A DNA stretch of 64,000 bases, from assembly GCA_902595825.1 (NCBI GenBank), contig CACJRP010000001.1:85715-149714 (forward strand), given 5' to 3'. This document shows, in pieces, positions 1 through 8,543 of this stretch. The translations under genes and the position numbers were made by a program. Origin of the DNA: an uncultured Bacteroidota bacterium (GTDB taxonomy: Bacteria; Bacteroidota; Bacteroidia; Flavobacteriales; Flavobacteriaceae). The notes below the pieces were generated by a model. It saw only the letters and a list, made by a program, of their open reading frames with translations. It was not told the DNA's origin and ran no database searches. The stretch's first letter is position 1. The number at the start of each line of letters is the position of its first letter.

Positions 1-471
1 CGATGAGCCAGTTTTTTTTACAGACACTTTATTTAAATCTTTAGTCATTTCAATATGATGAGGTGAACCAGAATTTAAATATGCCTTGTTGTCAAATAAA
101 ATAATATCATCAATATTTTTCATCTTTAGGGAGACTAAATTTTTATTTGAAATTGTTACGGTATATATCCCCTCAGATGTTTCAATTTTAGCAATTTTTT
201 TAATAATCCCTAGACTTAAAGAAAAAGAAAAAAGACAACGAGTTCCATTACCACATAATGTGCTTGGTAGACCGTCTGAATTATAATAACACATTTTGAT
301 ATCCGCAACTGACGATACTTTTAAAAGAATCAATCCATCAGAGCCAACTCCAAAATTTCTGCTACAAATATTTCTTATTTTTTCAGGACTTAGTTTATAA
401 ATATTATTTCTGTCATCTATCAAAACAAAGTCATTTCCTCCTGATTCGTATTTTTGAAATTTTATTTTCAT
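1..471 (-). CDS. dapF: Diaminopimelate epimerase, 3' end outside the window
   Basis: Partial gene running off the left edge; 157 codons are visible from ATG at 471. DapF converts LL- to meso-diaminopimelate for lysine and peptidoglycan synthesis in the cytoplasm. The N-terminus shows the family signature GGNDFVLIDDRNN, then NSDGLPSTLCGNGTRC, which contains the first catalytic cysteine, and NSGSPHHIE, the TGxPHHV-like substrate motif. The second catalytic cysteine lies beyond the edge. It is transcribed divergently from the Deg-type protease gene across about 96 bp. Identification is by motif and is secure; completeness of the C-terminal half cannot be judged. Confidence 0.95.
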   Translation of the reverse strand, partial: MKIKFQKYESGGNDFVLIDDRNNIYKLSPEKIRNICSRNFGVGSDGLILLKVSSVADIKMCYYNSDGLPSTLCGNGTRCLFSFSLSLGIIKKIAKIETSEGIYTVTISNKNLVSLKMKNIDDIILFDNKAYLNSGSPHHIEMTKDLNKVSVKKTGSS

Positions 472-567
472 TGAAGTCTGATAATTTATTGTTAAAATGG
501 AGTTAAATCAAAACTTGTAAACTCAATACGAAGGTATTATTTATAAAATTTGTATAAAAATATTTCA

Positions 568-1926
568 ATGAAAGCTTATTTTATATTAGGATTCTTAATT
601 ATTTCCTTTTTTTCATGTAAAAGTGAAAAAAAGTCAATTGATGTTTTTAGCGAACTAAATCCTAAATCGGTAAAGTACAACTATACTGTAGACAGAGTTT
701 CTTCTCAACCTGTAGATTTTGTTGAAGCAGCAAATAAAAGCATCGATGCAGTTGTTCATGTTAAGAACACCTCTGTTATTTCAGACGATTTTTCATATTT
801 AGATTACTTTTATGGCAGGAATAGAAGTCCACAAAATAGAATAGGAACTGGCTCTGGAGTAATTGTATCACCTGATGGTTTTATAATAACCAATAATCAT
901 GTAATCGAGGATGCAACTAAGATAGAAGTGACAACAAACGACAATATAAGATACGAAGCAAAACTTGTTGGAACTGACCCTTATACTGACATTGCTGTAC
1001 TAAAAATTCAAACTAAAAAATCACTTCCTTATCTATATTTTGGTAATTCAGATAATACAAAAATTGGAGAGTGGGTTCTTGCCATCGGCAATCCATTTAA
1101 TTTAAATTCTACTGTCACTGCAGGAATCATTAGTGCCAAGTCAAGAGATTTAAATAAATTAGATAGAAGGAATCAATCTTTTATTCAAACAGATGCAGCA
1201 GTAAACCAAGGTAACAGTGGAGGTGCATTGGTCAATTTGAATGGTGAATTAATTGGAATAAACACAGCGATTACTACTATTTCGGGTGGTTTTGAGGGTT
1301 ATTCATTTGCAGTACCTAGTAATATAGCAAGAAAAGTTTTTGAAGATATTATCGAATTTGGAACTAATCAAAAAGGAATGCTTGGCGTTCAGGGATTTGC
1401 AATATCTCCCGAATTCGAAGAATTTATAAATGAAAATAATATTCAACAGACCGAGGGATTTTATGTAAGTAAGGTCTTAGAAAATATGGGTGCTTTTAAT
1501 GCTGGAATAAAAGAGGGGGATATTTTAGTTTCAGTGGATGACATTAAAATTAAAAAATTTTCAGATTTAACGGGGTATCTTGAGAGTAAAAGACCCGGCG
1601 ACATGGTAAATATTGGATACATTAGAAATGATATTAAAAATTTCTTGAAAGTAAAACTAGAAAAAACTAAGACCGTTCAGTTTTTAAACATGACTCTTTC
1701 TAATTTGACAAAAAAAGAAAAAGTAGATTTAAAAATTAAAAATGGATTAAAGGTTGTTGAATCAGGGGAGTTTTTAAAAGGTCAAATTGAAAATAATTCA
1801 ATTTTAATTGATATAAACGGTGACGCTATAGATGCCGTTGACCAAGTTTTGCAAATAGAACCTGAAAGTGTTAAATGGATAACTTATATTAATCCCAATG
1901 GAGAAAAAATTCGTTTACGCTTTTAG
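568..1926 (+). CDS. degQ: HtrA/Deg-family serine endoprotease, lipoprotein
   Basis: Periplasmic quality-control protease of the DegP/DegQ type, 452 aa. The catalytic triad is visible: His in ITNNHVIEDA, Asp in DPYTDIAVLKI, Ser in NQGNSGGALVN. One clear PDZ domain follows (around residues 285-365), and a degenerate second one fills the C-terminus. I start at ATG 568 rather than the upstream in-frame TTG at 550, because ATG gives a compact signal peptide ending in FFSC, a lipobox, so the protein is probably lipid-anchored. It lies 12 bp upstream of trmD. Family assignment is secure; the symbol degQ rather than degP is a convention. Confidence 0.92.
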   Translation: MKAYFILGFLIISFFSCKSEKKSIDVFSELNPKSVKYNYTVDRVSSQPVDFVEAANKSIDAVVHVKNTSVISDDFSYLDYFYGRNRSPQNRIGTGSGVIVSPDGFIITNNHVIEDATKIEVTTNDNIRYEAKLVGTDPYTDIAVLKIQTKKSLPYLYFGNSDNTKIGEWVLAIGNPFNLNSTVTAGIISAKSRDLNKLDRRNQSFIQTDAAVNQGNSGGALVNLNGELIGINTAITTISGGFEGYSFAVPSNIARKVFEDIIEFGTNQKGMLGVQGFAISPEFEEFINENNIQQTEGFYVSKVLENMGAFNAGIKEGDILVSVDDIKIKKFSDLTGYLESKRPGDMVNIGYIRNDIKNFLKVKLEKTKTVQFLNMTLSNLTKKEKVDLKIKNGLKVVESGEFLKGQIENNSILIDINGDAIDAVDQVLQIEPESVKWITYINPNGEKIRLRF

Positions 1927-1938
1927 ATTTACATTTAT

Positions 1939-2610
1939 ATGAGAATCGACATATTATCACTTTTCCCTGAAATAATTAAAAGCTCATTAGAACACTCCAT
2001 TATCAAAAAAGCTCTTAAGAAAGATTTAATTTCTATTAAATATCATAACATTAGAGAATATTCTAAAAATAAACAAAAGAAAGTTGATGACTACCAATAT
2101 GGAGGCGGAAGTGGTATGGTACTCATGATACAGCCCATTTATGATTGTATAAAGATATTAAAAGAAGATCGTGAATATTCAAATATTATTTATTTGACCC
2201 CTGATGGAGAAAAACTAAATCAAAGTTCAAGTAACAAGTTTTCTTTATCAAAAAATATAATATTAATTTGTGGACACTATAAAGGTGTGGATCATAGAAT
2301 AAGGGAACATTTAGTAACTCACGAAATATCTATTGGTGATTATGTATTATCTGGTGGAGAATTAGCCGCAGCCATTTTTTGTGATTCAATTATTAGGTTA
2401 ATTCCGGGAGTATTGGGTAATGAGTCCTCAGCATTGACTGACAGTTTTCAAGATAATAGATTATCAGAACCTATTTACACTCGTCCAGAAAATTATAAAG
2501 GATTAAAAGTTCCAAAAATTTTAATATCCGGTAACAATAAAGACATTGAAAGGTGGAGAGACAAAAAATCATTGGAAAGGACTAAGAAATATCGTCCAGA
2601 TTTGCTGTAA
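1939..2610 (+). CDS. trmD: tRNA (guanine-N1)-methyltransferase
   Basis: TrmD methylates G37 of tRNAs reading CNN codons and so prevents +1 frameshifting. The 223-aa length is normal. The SAM-binding trefoil-knot motifs are present: YQYGGGSGMVLM, ICGHYKGVDHRIREH and EISIGDYVLSGGELAA. It ends 88 bp before rplS, the usual trmD-rplS order in bacteria. A separate promoter appears to precede rplS here, so the two genes may be only partly co-transcribed. Confidence 0.97.
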   Translation: MRIDILSLFPEIIKSSLEHSIIKKALKKDLISIKYHNIREYSKNKQKKVDDYQYGGGSGMVLMIQPIYDCIKILKEDREYSNIIYLTPDGEKLNQSSSNKFSLSKNIILICGHYKGVDHRIREHLVTHEISIGDYVLSGGELAAAIFCDSIIRLIPGVLGNESSALTDSFQDNRLSEPIYTRPENYKGLKVPKILISGNNKDIERWRDKKSLERTKKYRPDLL

Positions 2611-2648
2611 CGGTATAATTTAATAGATTAATATATGGCTATATAATA

Positions 2649-2679
2649 TTGTTTAGACAGAAAAATAATTGTACTTTTG
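2649..2679 (+). promoter_or_regulatory. Bacteroidetes-type promoter of rplS
   Basis: A TTG at 2649-2651 and TACTTTTG at 2672-2679 match the Flavobacterium consensus TTG-N(17-23)-TAnnTTTG with a 20-bp spacer. The -7 element ends 19 bp before the rplS start codon, giving a short leader. The match is by eye. Confidence 0.6.
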
Positions 2680-2698
2680 CGTTCTGATAATTTGAGAC

Positions 2699-3049
2699 AT
2701 GAATGTTATTGTTAAAAGCATACAAGAACAGTTAGTTGAAAATAAAAATTTTCCATCATTTAAGGCGGGTGACACAGTGACGGCATACTACGATATCCGC
2801 GAAGGGGAAAAGGTAAGAACTCAATTTTTTAAAGGTGTTGTAATTCAATTAAAAGGTGAAGGTTTGAATAAAACCTTTACTATTAGAAAAATGTCGGGAA
2901 CTATTGGAGTTGAAAGAATTTTTCCACTGAACATGCCCTCACTACAAAAAATTGAAATCAATAAAAAAGGAAAAGTAAGGAAATCAAGAATTTTTTATTT
3001 TAGAAAATTGAGAGGTAAAAAGGCGAAGATTAAAGAACGTCAATCATAG
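2699..3049 (+). CDS. rplS: 50S ribosomal protein L19
   Basis: L19 of the large ribosomal subunit, at the 30S-50S interface, 116 aa. Diagnostic segments are FKAGDTVTAYYDIREGEK, FFKGVVIQLKG and TIRKMSGTIGVERIFPLNMP; the C-terminus is Lys/Arg-rich as expected. It has its own upstream promoter motif and is followed directly by an intrinsic terminator, so it is probably a one-gene transcript with some read-in from trmD. Confidence 0.97.
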   Translation: MNVIVKSIQEQLVENKNFPSFKAGDTVTAYYDIREGEKVRTQFFKGVVIQLKGEGLNKTFTIRKMSGTIGVERIFPLNMPSLQKIEINKKGKVRKSRIFYFRKLRGKKAKIKERQS

Positions 3050-3051
3050 AC

Positions 3052-3075
3052 AAAGTCGCTTTTGCGACTTTTTTT
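3052..3075 (+). terminator. Intrinsic terminator after rplS
   Basis: Perfect 8-bp stem AAAGTCGC / GCGACTTT with a TTTT loop, running into a T tract at 3069-3075. It starts 2-3 bp after the rplS stop codon and separates rplS from icd. Confidence 0.85.
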
Positions 3076-3092
3076 AATATTATTTAGCAAAT

Positions 3093-4337
3093 ATGGTCAA
3101 AAAAATCAGAGTAAAAAATCCTATAGTTGAAATGGATGGAGATGAAATGACAAGGATCATTTGGAAGTTTATCAAAGATAAATTGATTCTTCCTTACTTA
3201 GAGATTGAAATAAAGTATTTTGATCTAGGAATAAAAAACAGAGATTTTACTAATGATTTGGTAACTACAAGGGCTGCAGAGGCAATTAAAAAATTTAACG
3301 TAGGTATTAAGTGCGCAACTATAACCCCAGATGAACAAAGAGTTCAAGAGTATACATTAAAAAAAATGTGGCGTTCTCCAAATGGAACAATTAGAAATAT
3401 TGTCGGAGGAACTGTATTTAGAGAACCTATAATAATGAAAAATATACCAAAGTATGTTCAAGGTTGGGAAAAACCTATTTGTATTGGAAGGCATGCATTT
3501 GGGGATCAATATAAAGCTACTGATATTGTAACTCATGGTAAGGGGACTTTGAAAATGACTTTTATCCCTGAAAACGGGGACGAACATCTATCTTGGGAGG
3601 TATACAATTTTCAAGAAGATGGTATTGCTATGGCTATGTACAATATTGAATCCTCAATTTATGGGTTTGCAAGATCATGTATGAATCAAGCAATTTCCAA
3701 AAAATGGCCGCTATATCTTTCTACAAAAAATACAATATTGAAGGCATATGATGGTAGGTTTAAAGATATCTTTCATGATGTATATGAAAATGAGTTTAAA
3801 GATAAATTTAAAAAAATTGGAATATTTTATGAACACAGACTCATTGACGATATGGTAGCTGCGGCTATGAAATGGAAAGGTGGTTTTGTTTGGGCATGCA
3901 AAAACTACGATGGTGATGTTCAGTCAGATACTGTCGCTCAAGGATTTGGTTCTTTGGGTTTAATGACATCGACACTTGTAACACCAGACGGAAAAACACT
4001 AGAAGCTGAAGCAGCACATGGAACTGTTACAAGGCACTACAGGGAGTACCAAAAAGGGAAACAGACTTCGACTAATCCAATCGCTTCAATTTTTGCCTGG
4101 ACTCGTGGGCTTGCTCACAGGGCAAAAATTGACAAAAATTCAAAACTTAAAAAATTTTGTTTGTTGTTAGAAGAAGTTTGCGTAAATCTTGTCGAAAAAG
4201 GTTTTATGACAAAAGATTTAGCTCTATTACTTCATAAAGAAAATTTAAATCCAAACCATTATTTAAATACGCAAGATTTTTTAAACCTTATCAAAGACAA
4301 TTTGGACAAAAAATTAGATTTTTTAGATAAAAAATAA
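3093..4337 (+). CDS. icd: NADP-dependent isocitrate dehydrogenase, eukaryote-like type
   Basis: Oxidative decarboxylation of isocitrate to 2-oxoglutarate in the TCA cycle. The 414-aa protein belongs to the homodimeric eukaryote-like (IDH1/2-type) class typical of many Bacteroidetes, not the E. coli class. Evidence is the N-terminus with [13 protein letters not shown], the substrate loop [19 protein letters not shown], the metal and catalytic region [20 protein letters not shown], and the cofactor region [16 protein letters not shown]. It follows the rplS terminator by 17 bp, so its promoter must lie in or upstream of that hairpin; I could not define it. Confidence 0.96.
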   Translation: MVKKIRVKNPIVEMDGDEMTRIIWKFIKDKLILPYLEIEIKYFDLGIKNRDFTNDLVTTRAAEAIKKFNVGIKCATITPDEQRVQEYTLKKMWRSPNGTIRNIVGGTVFREPIIMKNIPKYVQGWEKPICIGRHAFGDQYKATDIVTHGKGTLKMTFIPENGDEHLSWEVYNFQEDGIAMAMYNIESSIYGFARSCMNQAISKKWPLYLSTKNTILKAYDGRFKDIFHDVYENEFKDKFKKIGIFYEHRLIDDMVAAAMKWKGGFVWACKNYDGDVQSDTVAQGFGSLGLMTSTLVTPDGKTLEAEAAHGTVTRHYREYQKGKQTSTNPIASIFAWTRGLAHRAKIDKNSKLKKFCLLLEEVCVNLVEKGFMTKDLALLLHKENLNPNHYLNTQDFLNLIKDNLDKKLDFLDKK

Positions 4338-4357
4338 ATCGTAATTAAATTACAAAT

Positions 4358-5173
4358 ATGTCATTCAGAAAAGTTACAGAAGAAGATTCCATATACGATG
4401 ACTTAGAAAATCTTTCTACAATAGAGTTGATAAATTCAATACATGAGGAGGATAAAAAAATTTGTTCTTCAGTACAAAAAGTTCTTCCATTAATTTCTAA
4501 ACTTGTAGATAAATTGGTTTCTAAACTTTCAACTGGGGGCAGATTATTTTACATCGGGGCTGGCACAAGTGGTAGACTAGGTGTTTTAGATGCAACTGAA
4601 TGTCCACCAACATTTGGAACACCTGAATGGAAAGTAACTGGAATAATTGCTGGAGGGACTAAAGCTCTATATCAAAGTATTGAACATGCTGAGGACTCAT
4701 CCACTCAAGCATGGAAAGAACTTTGTAATAAACAAGTAAACAAAAAAGATTTTGTCATTGGAATCGCTGCGTCTGGAACTACCCCTTATGTTGTTGAAGG
4801 CATAAAGTTATGCAACAAACATGATATTTTAACTGGTTGTATTTGTTGTAATTACAATACCCCTCTAGCAAGGTTTTCAAAATTCCCAATAGAGGTTGTG
4901 GTTGGTCCAGAATTCATTACTGGGAGTACGAGAATGAAAGCAGGCACAGCTCAAAAGATGATTTTGAACATGATTACAACATCAGCAATGGTGAAACTAG
5001 GGCACATTAAAGGAAATAAAATGATAGATATGCAAACAAACAATGATAAACTAAAAAAAAGAGCAGTAAGAATCATTGGAAAAATTTTGAATATATCTGA
5101 CGAAAAAGCTTTAGAACTTTTCAAAAGATATGGAAGTATAAGAAATGTCATTGAAAATCAAAAAGCTAAATGA
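4358..5173 (+). CDS. murQ: N-acetylmuramic acid 6-phosphate etherase
   Basis: MurQ cleaves the D-lactyl ether of MurNAc-6-phosphate to give GlcNAc-6-phosphate during peptidoglycan recycling. The SIS-domain signature GAGTSGRLGVLDATECPPTFG begins near residue 65; FVIGIAASGTTPYV and GSTRMKAGTAQKMILNMITT follow. At 271 aa it is slightly shorter than the E. coli enzyme (about 300 aa), which is usual in Bacteroidetes. Its stop codon overlaps the start of the next gene by 4 bp (ATGA), indicating translational coupling. Confidence 0.95.
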   Translation: MSFRKVTEEDSIYDDLENLSTIELINSIHEEDKKICSSVQKVLPLISKLVDKLVSKLSTGGRLFYIGAGTSGRLGVLDATECPPTFGTPEWKVTGIIAGGTKALYQSIEHAEDSSTQAWKELCNKQVNKKDFVIGIAASGTTPYVVEGIKLCNKHDILTGCICCNYNTPLARFSKFPIEVVVGPEFITGSTRMKAGTAQKMILNMITTSAMVKLGHIKGNKMIDMQTNNDKLKKRAVRIIGKILNISDEKALELFKRYGSIRNVIENQKAK

Positions 5174-5397
5174 ATATTAAACTTTTTAAAAAGTCATTAA
5201 GAAAAATTTTATACTTTATAATTCTATGTTTTGTGTCACCAGTAATTATAATGCAAGCTTTTAAAAATAAAGAGAATGTTCTTTTTTTTCCGGTGCTTTT
5301 GTTTGGAATTTTGCTTTCATCAATTGCTGTAGGAATAGGTCTTGTTGGGATAAATCAACTAGTTAAATCATTGATTGGAAAAATAAATAAAGATTAA
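5170..5397 (+). CDS. Small two-helix membrane protein, DUF6095-like
   Basis: A 75-aa protein with a basic N-terminus and two hydrophobic segments (about residues 13-30 and 39-61) separated by a short charged turn, so probably an integral inner-membrane protein. It overlaps murQ by 4 bp. Length and context resemble the DUF6095 family found beside murQ in Flavobacteriaceae; this comparison is from memory. Function unknown. Confidence 0.75.
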   Translation: MNIKLFKKSLRKILYFIILCFVSPVIIMQAFKNKENVLFFPVLLFGILLSSIAVGIGLVGINQLVKSLIGKINKD

Positions 5398-5445
5398 TTT
5401 ATATTTACATTTCAAACTTTTTAAGTTAAATTATTGTTTTTAAAT

Positions 5446-7389
5446 ATGATAAAAATAGTTCTAAAAGATGGATCTAGTAAAAAGTATAAAGAAGGAATTT
5501 CTGCTTTTAACATTGCAAAAGATATAAGCGAGGGTTTAGCAAGAAATGTCTTATCAGCAAACTTTAATGGACTAACGATTGAATTATCATCTAAAATTTT
5601 TGAAAGTGGAAAGTTAAATTTTTACACATGGAATGATGTTGAAGGGAAATCAGCATTCTGGCATTCATCGGCTCATATTCTTGCCCAAACTATTTTGAGT
5701 TTATATCCAAAAGTTAAGCTTACTATTGGTCCCTCGATTGAAAGTGGTTTCTATTATGATTTTGATTTAGGGGGCGAAACTATTTCTGAGAATGATTTTT
5801 CAAAAATTGAAAAAAAATTTATGCATTTTGCGGCTCAGAAAAGTGAATTTAAAATGAAGTTTTTGTCAAAATTAGATGCAGAAAAATATTATAAAAAAGA
5901 GAAAAACCCATACAAATTGGAATTAATTAAAAATCTAAAAGATGGGGAAATCACATTTTGCGATCATTCAGATTTTAGTGATCTTTGTAAAGGAGGTCAT
6001 ATCCCCCATACAGGACTTGTTAAAGCAGTTAAATTGACAAATGTTGCTGGTGCTTACTGGAAAGGTAACGAAAATAACAAGCAGTTAACAAGGATATACG
6101 GAATTTCATTTCCAAAGCAAAAACTTTTAAAAGAATATAATACTTTAATTAGTGAGGCCAATAAAAGAGACCATAGAAAAATAGGCAAAGAATTAAATTT
6201 ATTTACTTTTAGTAATCGAGTTGGTCTAGGTCTGCCACTTTGGCTTCCAAAAGGAACTGATTTAAAAAATAGATTAGAATTATTTTTAAAAAAAGCGCAA
6301 GACAAAGCAGGATACGAATTGGTCGAATCTCCTCATATAGGTAAAAAGGAATTATATGAAACTTCAGGTCACTATGAAAAATATGGTTTGGACAGTTTTC
6401 AACCGATTGAAACTCCTGGAAAAAAAGAAATTTTTCTATTAAAACCTATGAACTGCCCACATCACTGTGAAATTTATAATTCACAGAGTTTGAGCTATAA
6501 AGATCTTCCAAAAAGATACGCGGAGTTTGGTACTGTATATAGGTATGAACAAAGTGGTGAACTTCACGGCTTAACCAGAGTTAGAGGATTCACACAAGAT
6601 GATGCACACATTTTTTGTACACCTGACCAATTGGAGGAAGAATTCTTAAAAGTTATAGATTTAGTATCTTATGTTTTTAGAGCAGTAAGTTTTAATAATT
6701 TTAATGTTCAAGTTTCTTTGAGGGATCCAAAAACTCCAGAAAAGTATATTGGTTCAGAAAAAAATTGGAATTTAGCAGAAAAAGCTATTTTAAAAGCTGC
6801 TGATTTAAAAAAATTAGATTATAAAATTGAATATGGTGAGGCAGCTTTTTATGGGCCAAAATTAGATTTTATGGTAAAAGATGCCTTAGGAAGAAAGTGG
6901 CAGCTAGGCACTATACAAGTAGATTATAATTTACCTGAAAGATTTGACTTAAAGTATAAATCTAAAGATAATATCTTTTTACGCCCTGTTATGATTCATA
7001 GAGCTCCTTTTGGAAGTTTAGAAAGGTTTGTTGCTATTTTACTTGAACATACAAGTGGCAAACTTCCATTATGGTTAATTCCTGATCAAGCAATAATATT
7101 AACACTTTCTGAAAAGTATGAAAAATACGCTGAAAAAGTTTTAAATAAGATGAAAATTAACGAAATTCGCGCTCTAATTGATAATAGAAATGAAACTATT
7201 GGGAAAAAAATTCGAGACGCTCAGCTAAGAAAATATCCCTACATGTTAATAATCGGTGAAAAAGAAATGAAAGACGACGTCGTATCTGTAAGAAACTTAG
7301 GCCACGGAGATTTAGGGTCTCTAACAACAGAGACTTTTATTGAAAAGTTGTTAGCTGAAATAAAAAATAGTTATTCATTTGAAGTTTAA
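5446..7389 (+). CDS. thrS: Threonyl-tRNA synthetase
   Basis: Class II aminoacyl-tRNA synthetase, 647 aa from ATG 5446 (an in-frame TTG at 5434 adds four residues without family support). Domains in order: TGS (about 1-60), editing domain with HSSAH and the C/H metal motif near KGGHIPHTG, and the catalytic core with MNCPHHCEIY (zinc cysteine) and RVRGFTQDDAHIF (motif 2). Motif 3 is GSLERFVAILLEH; the anticodon-binding domain starts near residue 545. It heads the thrS-infC-rpmI-rplT cluster; its TAA lies 15 bp upstream of, and in the same frame as, the proposed infC start. Confidence 0.97.
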   Translation: MIKIVLKDGSSKKYKEGISAFNIAKDISEGLARNVLSANFNGLTIELSSKIFESGKLNFYTWNDVEGKSAFWHSSAHILAQTILSLYPKVKLTIGPSIESGFYYDFDLGGETISENDFSKIEKKFMHFAAQKSEFKMKFLSKLDAEKYYKKEKNPYKLELIKNLKDGEITFCDHSDFSDLCKGGHIPHTGLVKAVKLTNVAGAYWKGNENNKQLTRIYGISFPKQKLLKEYNTLISEANKRDHRKIGKELNLFTFSNRVGLGLPLWLPKGTDLKNRLELFLKKAQDKAGYELVESPHIGKKELYETSGHYEKYGLDSFQPIETPGKKEIFLLKPMNCPHHCEIYNSQSLSYKDLPKRYAEFGTVYRYEQSGELHGLTRVRGFTQDDAHIFCTPDQLEEEFLKVIDLVSYVFRAVSFNNFNVQVSLRDPKTPEKYIGSEKNWNLAEKAILKAADLKKLDYKIEYGEAAFYGPKLDFMVKDALGRKWQLGTIQVDYNLPERFDLKYKSKDNIFLRPVMIHRAPFGSLERFVAILLEHTSGKLPLWLIPDQAIILTLSEKYEKYAEKVLNKMKINEIRALIDNRNETIGKKIRDAQLRKYPYMLIIGEKEMKDDVVSVRNLGHGDLGSLTTETFIEKLLAEIKNSYSFEV

Positions 7390-7404
7390 TTTAAATTATT
7401 TGTC

Positions 7405-7962
7405 ATAGCAATACGAAGAAGAAGATCCAATAGACCTGGTAGGATAATAAAAGAAAATCCTCATCTAATTAATGAAAAAATACTTGCTAATGAGGTAAGG
7501 TTAGTCGGAGACAATATCCAAACAGGAGTATATACCAAACAAAAAGCCTTACAAATGGCAAATAACTTAGATTTAGATTTAGTTGAAATTTCTGGAAAAG
7601 CAGTTCCACCTGTTTGTAAAATCTTAGAATATAAAAAATTTCTTTACGAACAAAAGAAAAGAGACAAGGTTTTGAAATCTAAGACAACAAAAGTCATCAT
7701 TAAAGAAATTAGGTTTGGACCACAAACTGATGAACATGATTATTTATTCAAAAAAAAACATGCTGAAAAATTTTTGAAAGATGGTGCAAAATTAAAAGCT
7801 TTTGTTTTCTTTAAAGGAAGATCAATTATATTTAAAGATCAAGGACAAATCCTATTATTAAGGTTGGCTCAGGATTTAGAAGAATTTGGAAAGGTAGAAC
7901 AGCTTCCAAAATTAGAGGGTAAAAGAATGATTATGTTTATTAACCCAAAGAAAATTAAATAA
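7405..7962 (+). CDS. infC: Translation initiation factor IF-3, probable ATA start
   Basis: IF-3 binds the 30S subunit and polices start-codon choice. The first ATG of the frame (7555) lies deep inside the conserved N-terminal domain; the frame is coding upstream, through [16 protein letters not shown] and the basic [13 protein letters not shown] leader seen in flavobacterial IF-3. Only TTT, AAA, TTA, TTT and GTC separate that leader from the thrS stop at 7387-7389, so the start is most likely ATA at 7405, giving 185 aa. Rare starts are known for infC and support autoregulation by IF-3. The C-terminal domain has [15 protein letters not shown]. Followed after 15 bp by rpmI. Confidence 0.9.
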   Translation: MAIRRRRSNRPGRIIKENPHLINEKILANEVRLVGDNIQTGVYTKQKALQMANNLDLDLVEISGKAVPPVCKILEYKKFLYEQKKRDKVLKSKTTKVIIKEIRFGPQTDEHDYLFKKKHAEKFLKDGAKLKAFVFFKGRSIIFKDQGQILLLRLAQDLEEFGKVEQLPKLEGKRMIMFINPKKIK

Positions 7963-7977
7963 TTTAAATTTAAAATT

Positions 7978-8175
7978 ATGCCAAAAATGAAAACCAAATC
8001 AAGTGCGAAAAAAAGATTTAAATTAACGGGCACTGGTAAAATAAAAAGAAAAAAAGCTTTTAAAAATCATATTTTGACTAAGAAGTCAAAAAAAAGAAAG
8101 TTAAAATTAACCCATTCTACTCTTGTTCATAAAAGTGACCTACAGAACATAGAACTACAGTTAAGATTAAAATAG
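7978..8175 (+). CDS. rpmI: 50S ribosomal protein L35
   Basis: Small, very basic large-subunit protein, 65 aa. Characteristic start [20 protein letters not shown], then [17 protein letters not shown]. It lies between infC and rplT with gaps of 15 and 19 bp, the standard operon order. Confidence 0.97.
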   Translation: MPKMKTKSSAKKRFKLTGTGKIKRKKAFKNHILTKKSKKRKLKLTHSTLVHKSDLQNIELQLRLK

Positions 8176-8194
8176 TATTTTAAAAATATAAAAA

Positions 8195-8539
8195 ATGCCA
8201 AGATCACAAAATTCAGTTGCATCAAGAAATAAAAGAAAGAAAATCCTAAAAAAAGCTAAAGGATACTATGGTAGAAGAAAAAATGTTTGGAAAGTGGCAA
8301 AAAATGCCGTTGAAAAAGGACTTTTATATTCTTACAGAGATCGAAAAAACAAAAAAAGATCTTTTAGATTGTTATGGATAATTCGCATAAATGCTGCTGC
8401 GAAATTGAATGGAATCTCTTACAGTAAACTAATTTCAAATTTAAAATCCAAAAAGGTTTATTTAGACAGAAAAGTTTTGTCAGACATAGCAATGAATCAT
8501 CCTGATACATTTAGTAAAATAGTAAATAAAGTAAAGTAA
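8195..8539 (+). CDS. rplT: 50S ribosomal protein L20
   Basis: Large-subunit assembly protein, 114 aa. Family signatures: [16 protein letters not shown] near the N-terminus (usually MPRSxNxVAsR), [35 protein letters not shown] and [10 protein letters not shown]. It is the last gene of the thrS operon and ends 4 bp before the converging dnaB gene; I see no hairpin terminator between them. Confidence 0.97.
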   Translation: MPRSQNSVASRNKRKKILKKAKGYYGRRKNVWKVAKNAVEKGLLYSYRDRKNKKRSFRLLWIIRINAAAKLNGISYSKLISNLKSKKVYLDRKVLSDIAMNHPDTFSKIVNKVK

Positions 8540-8543
8540 AAAA

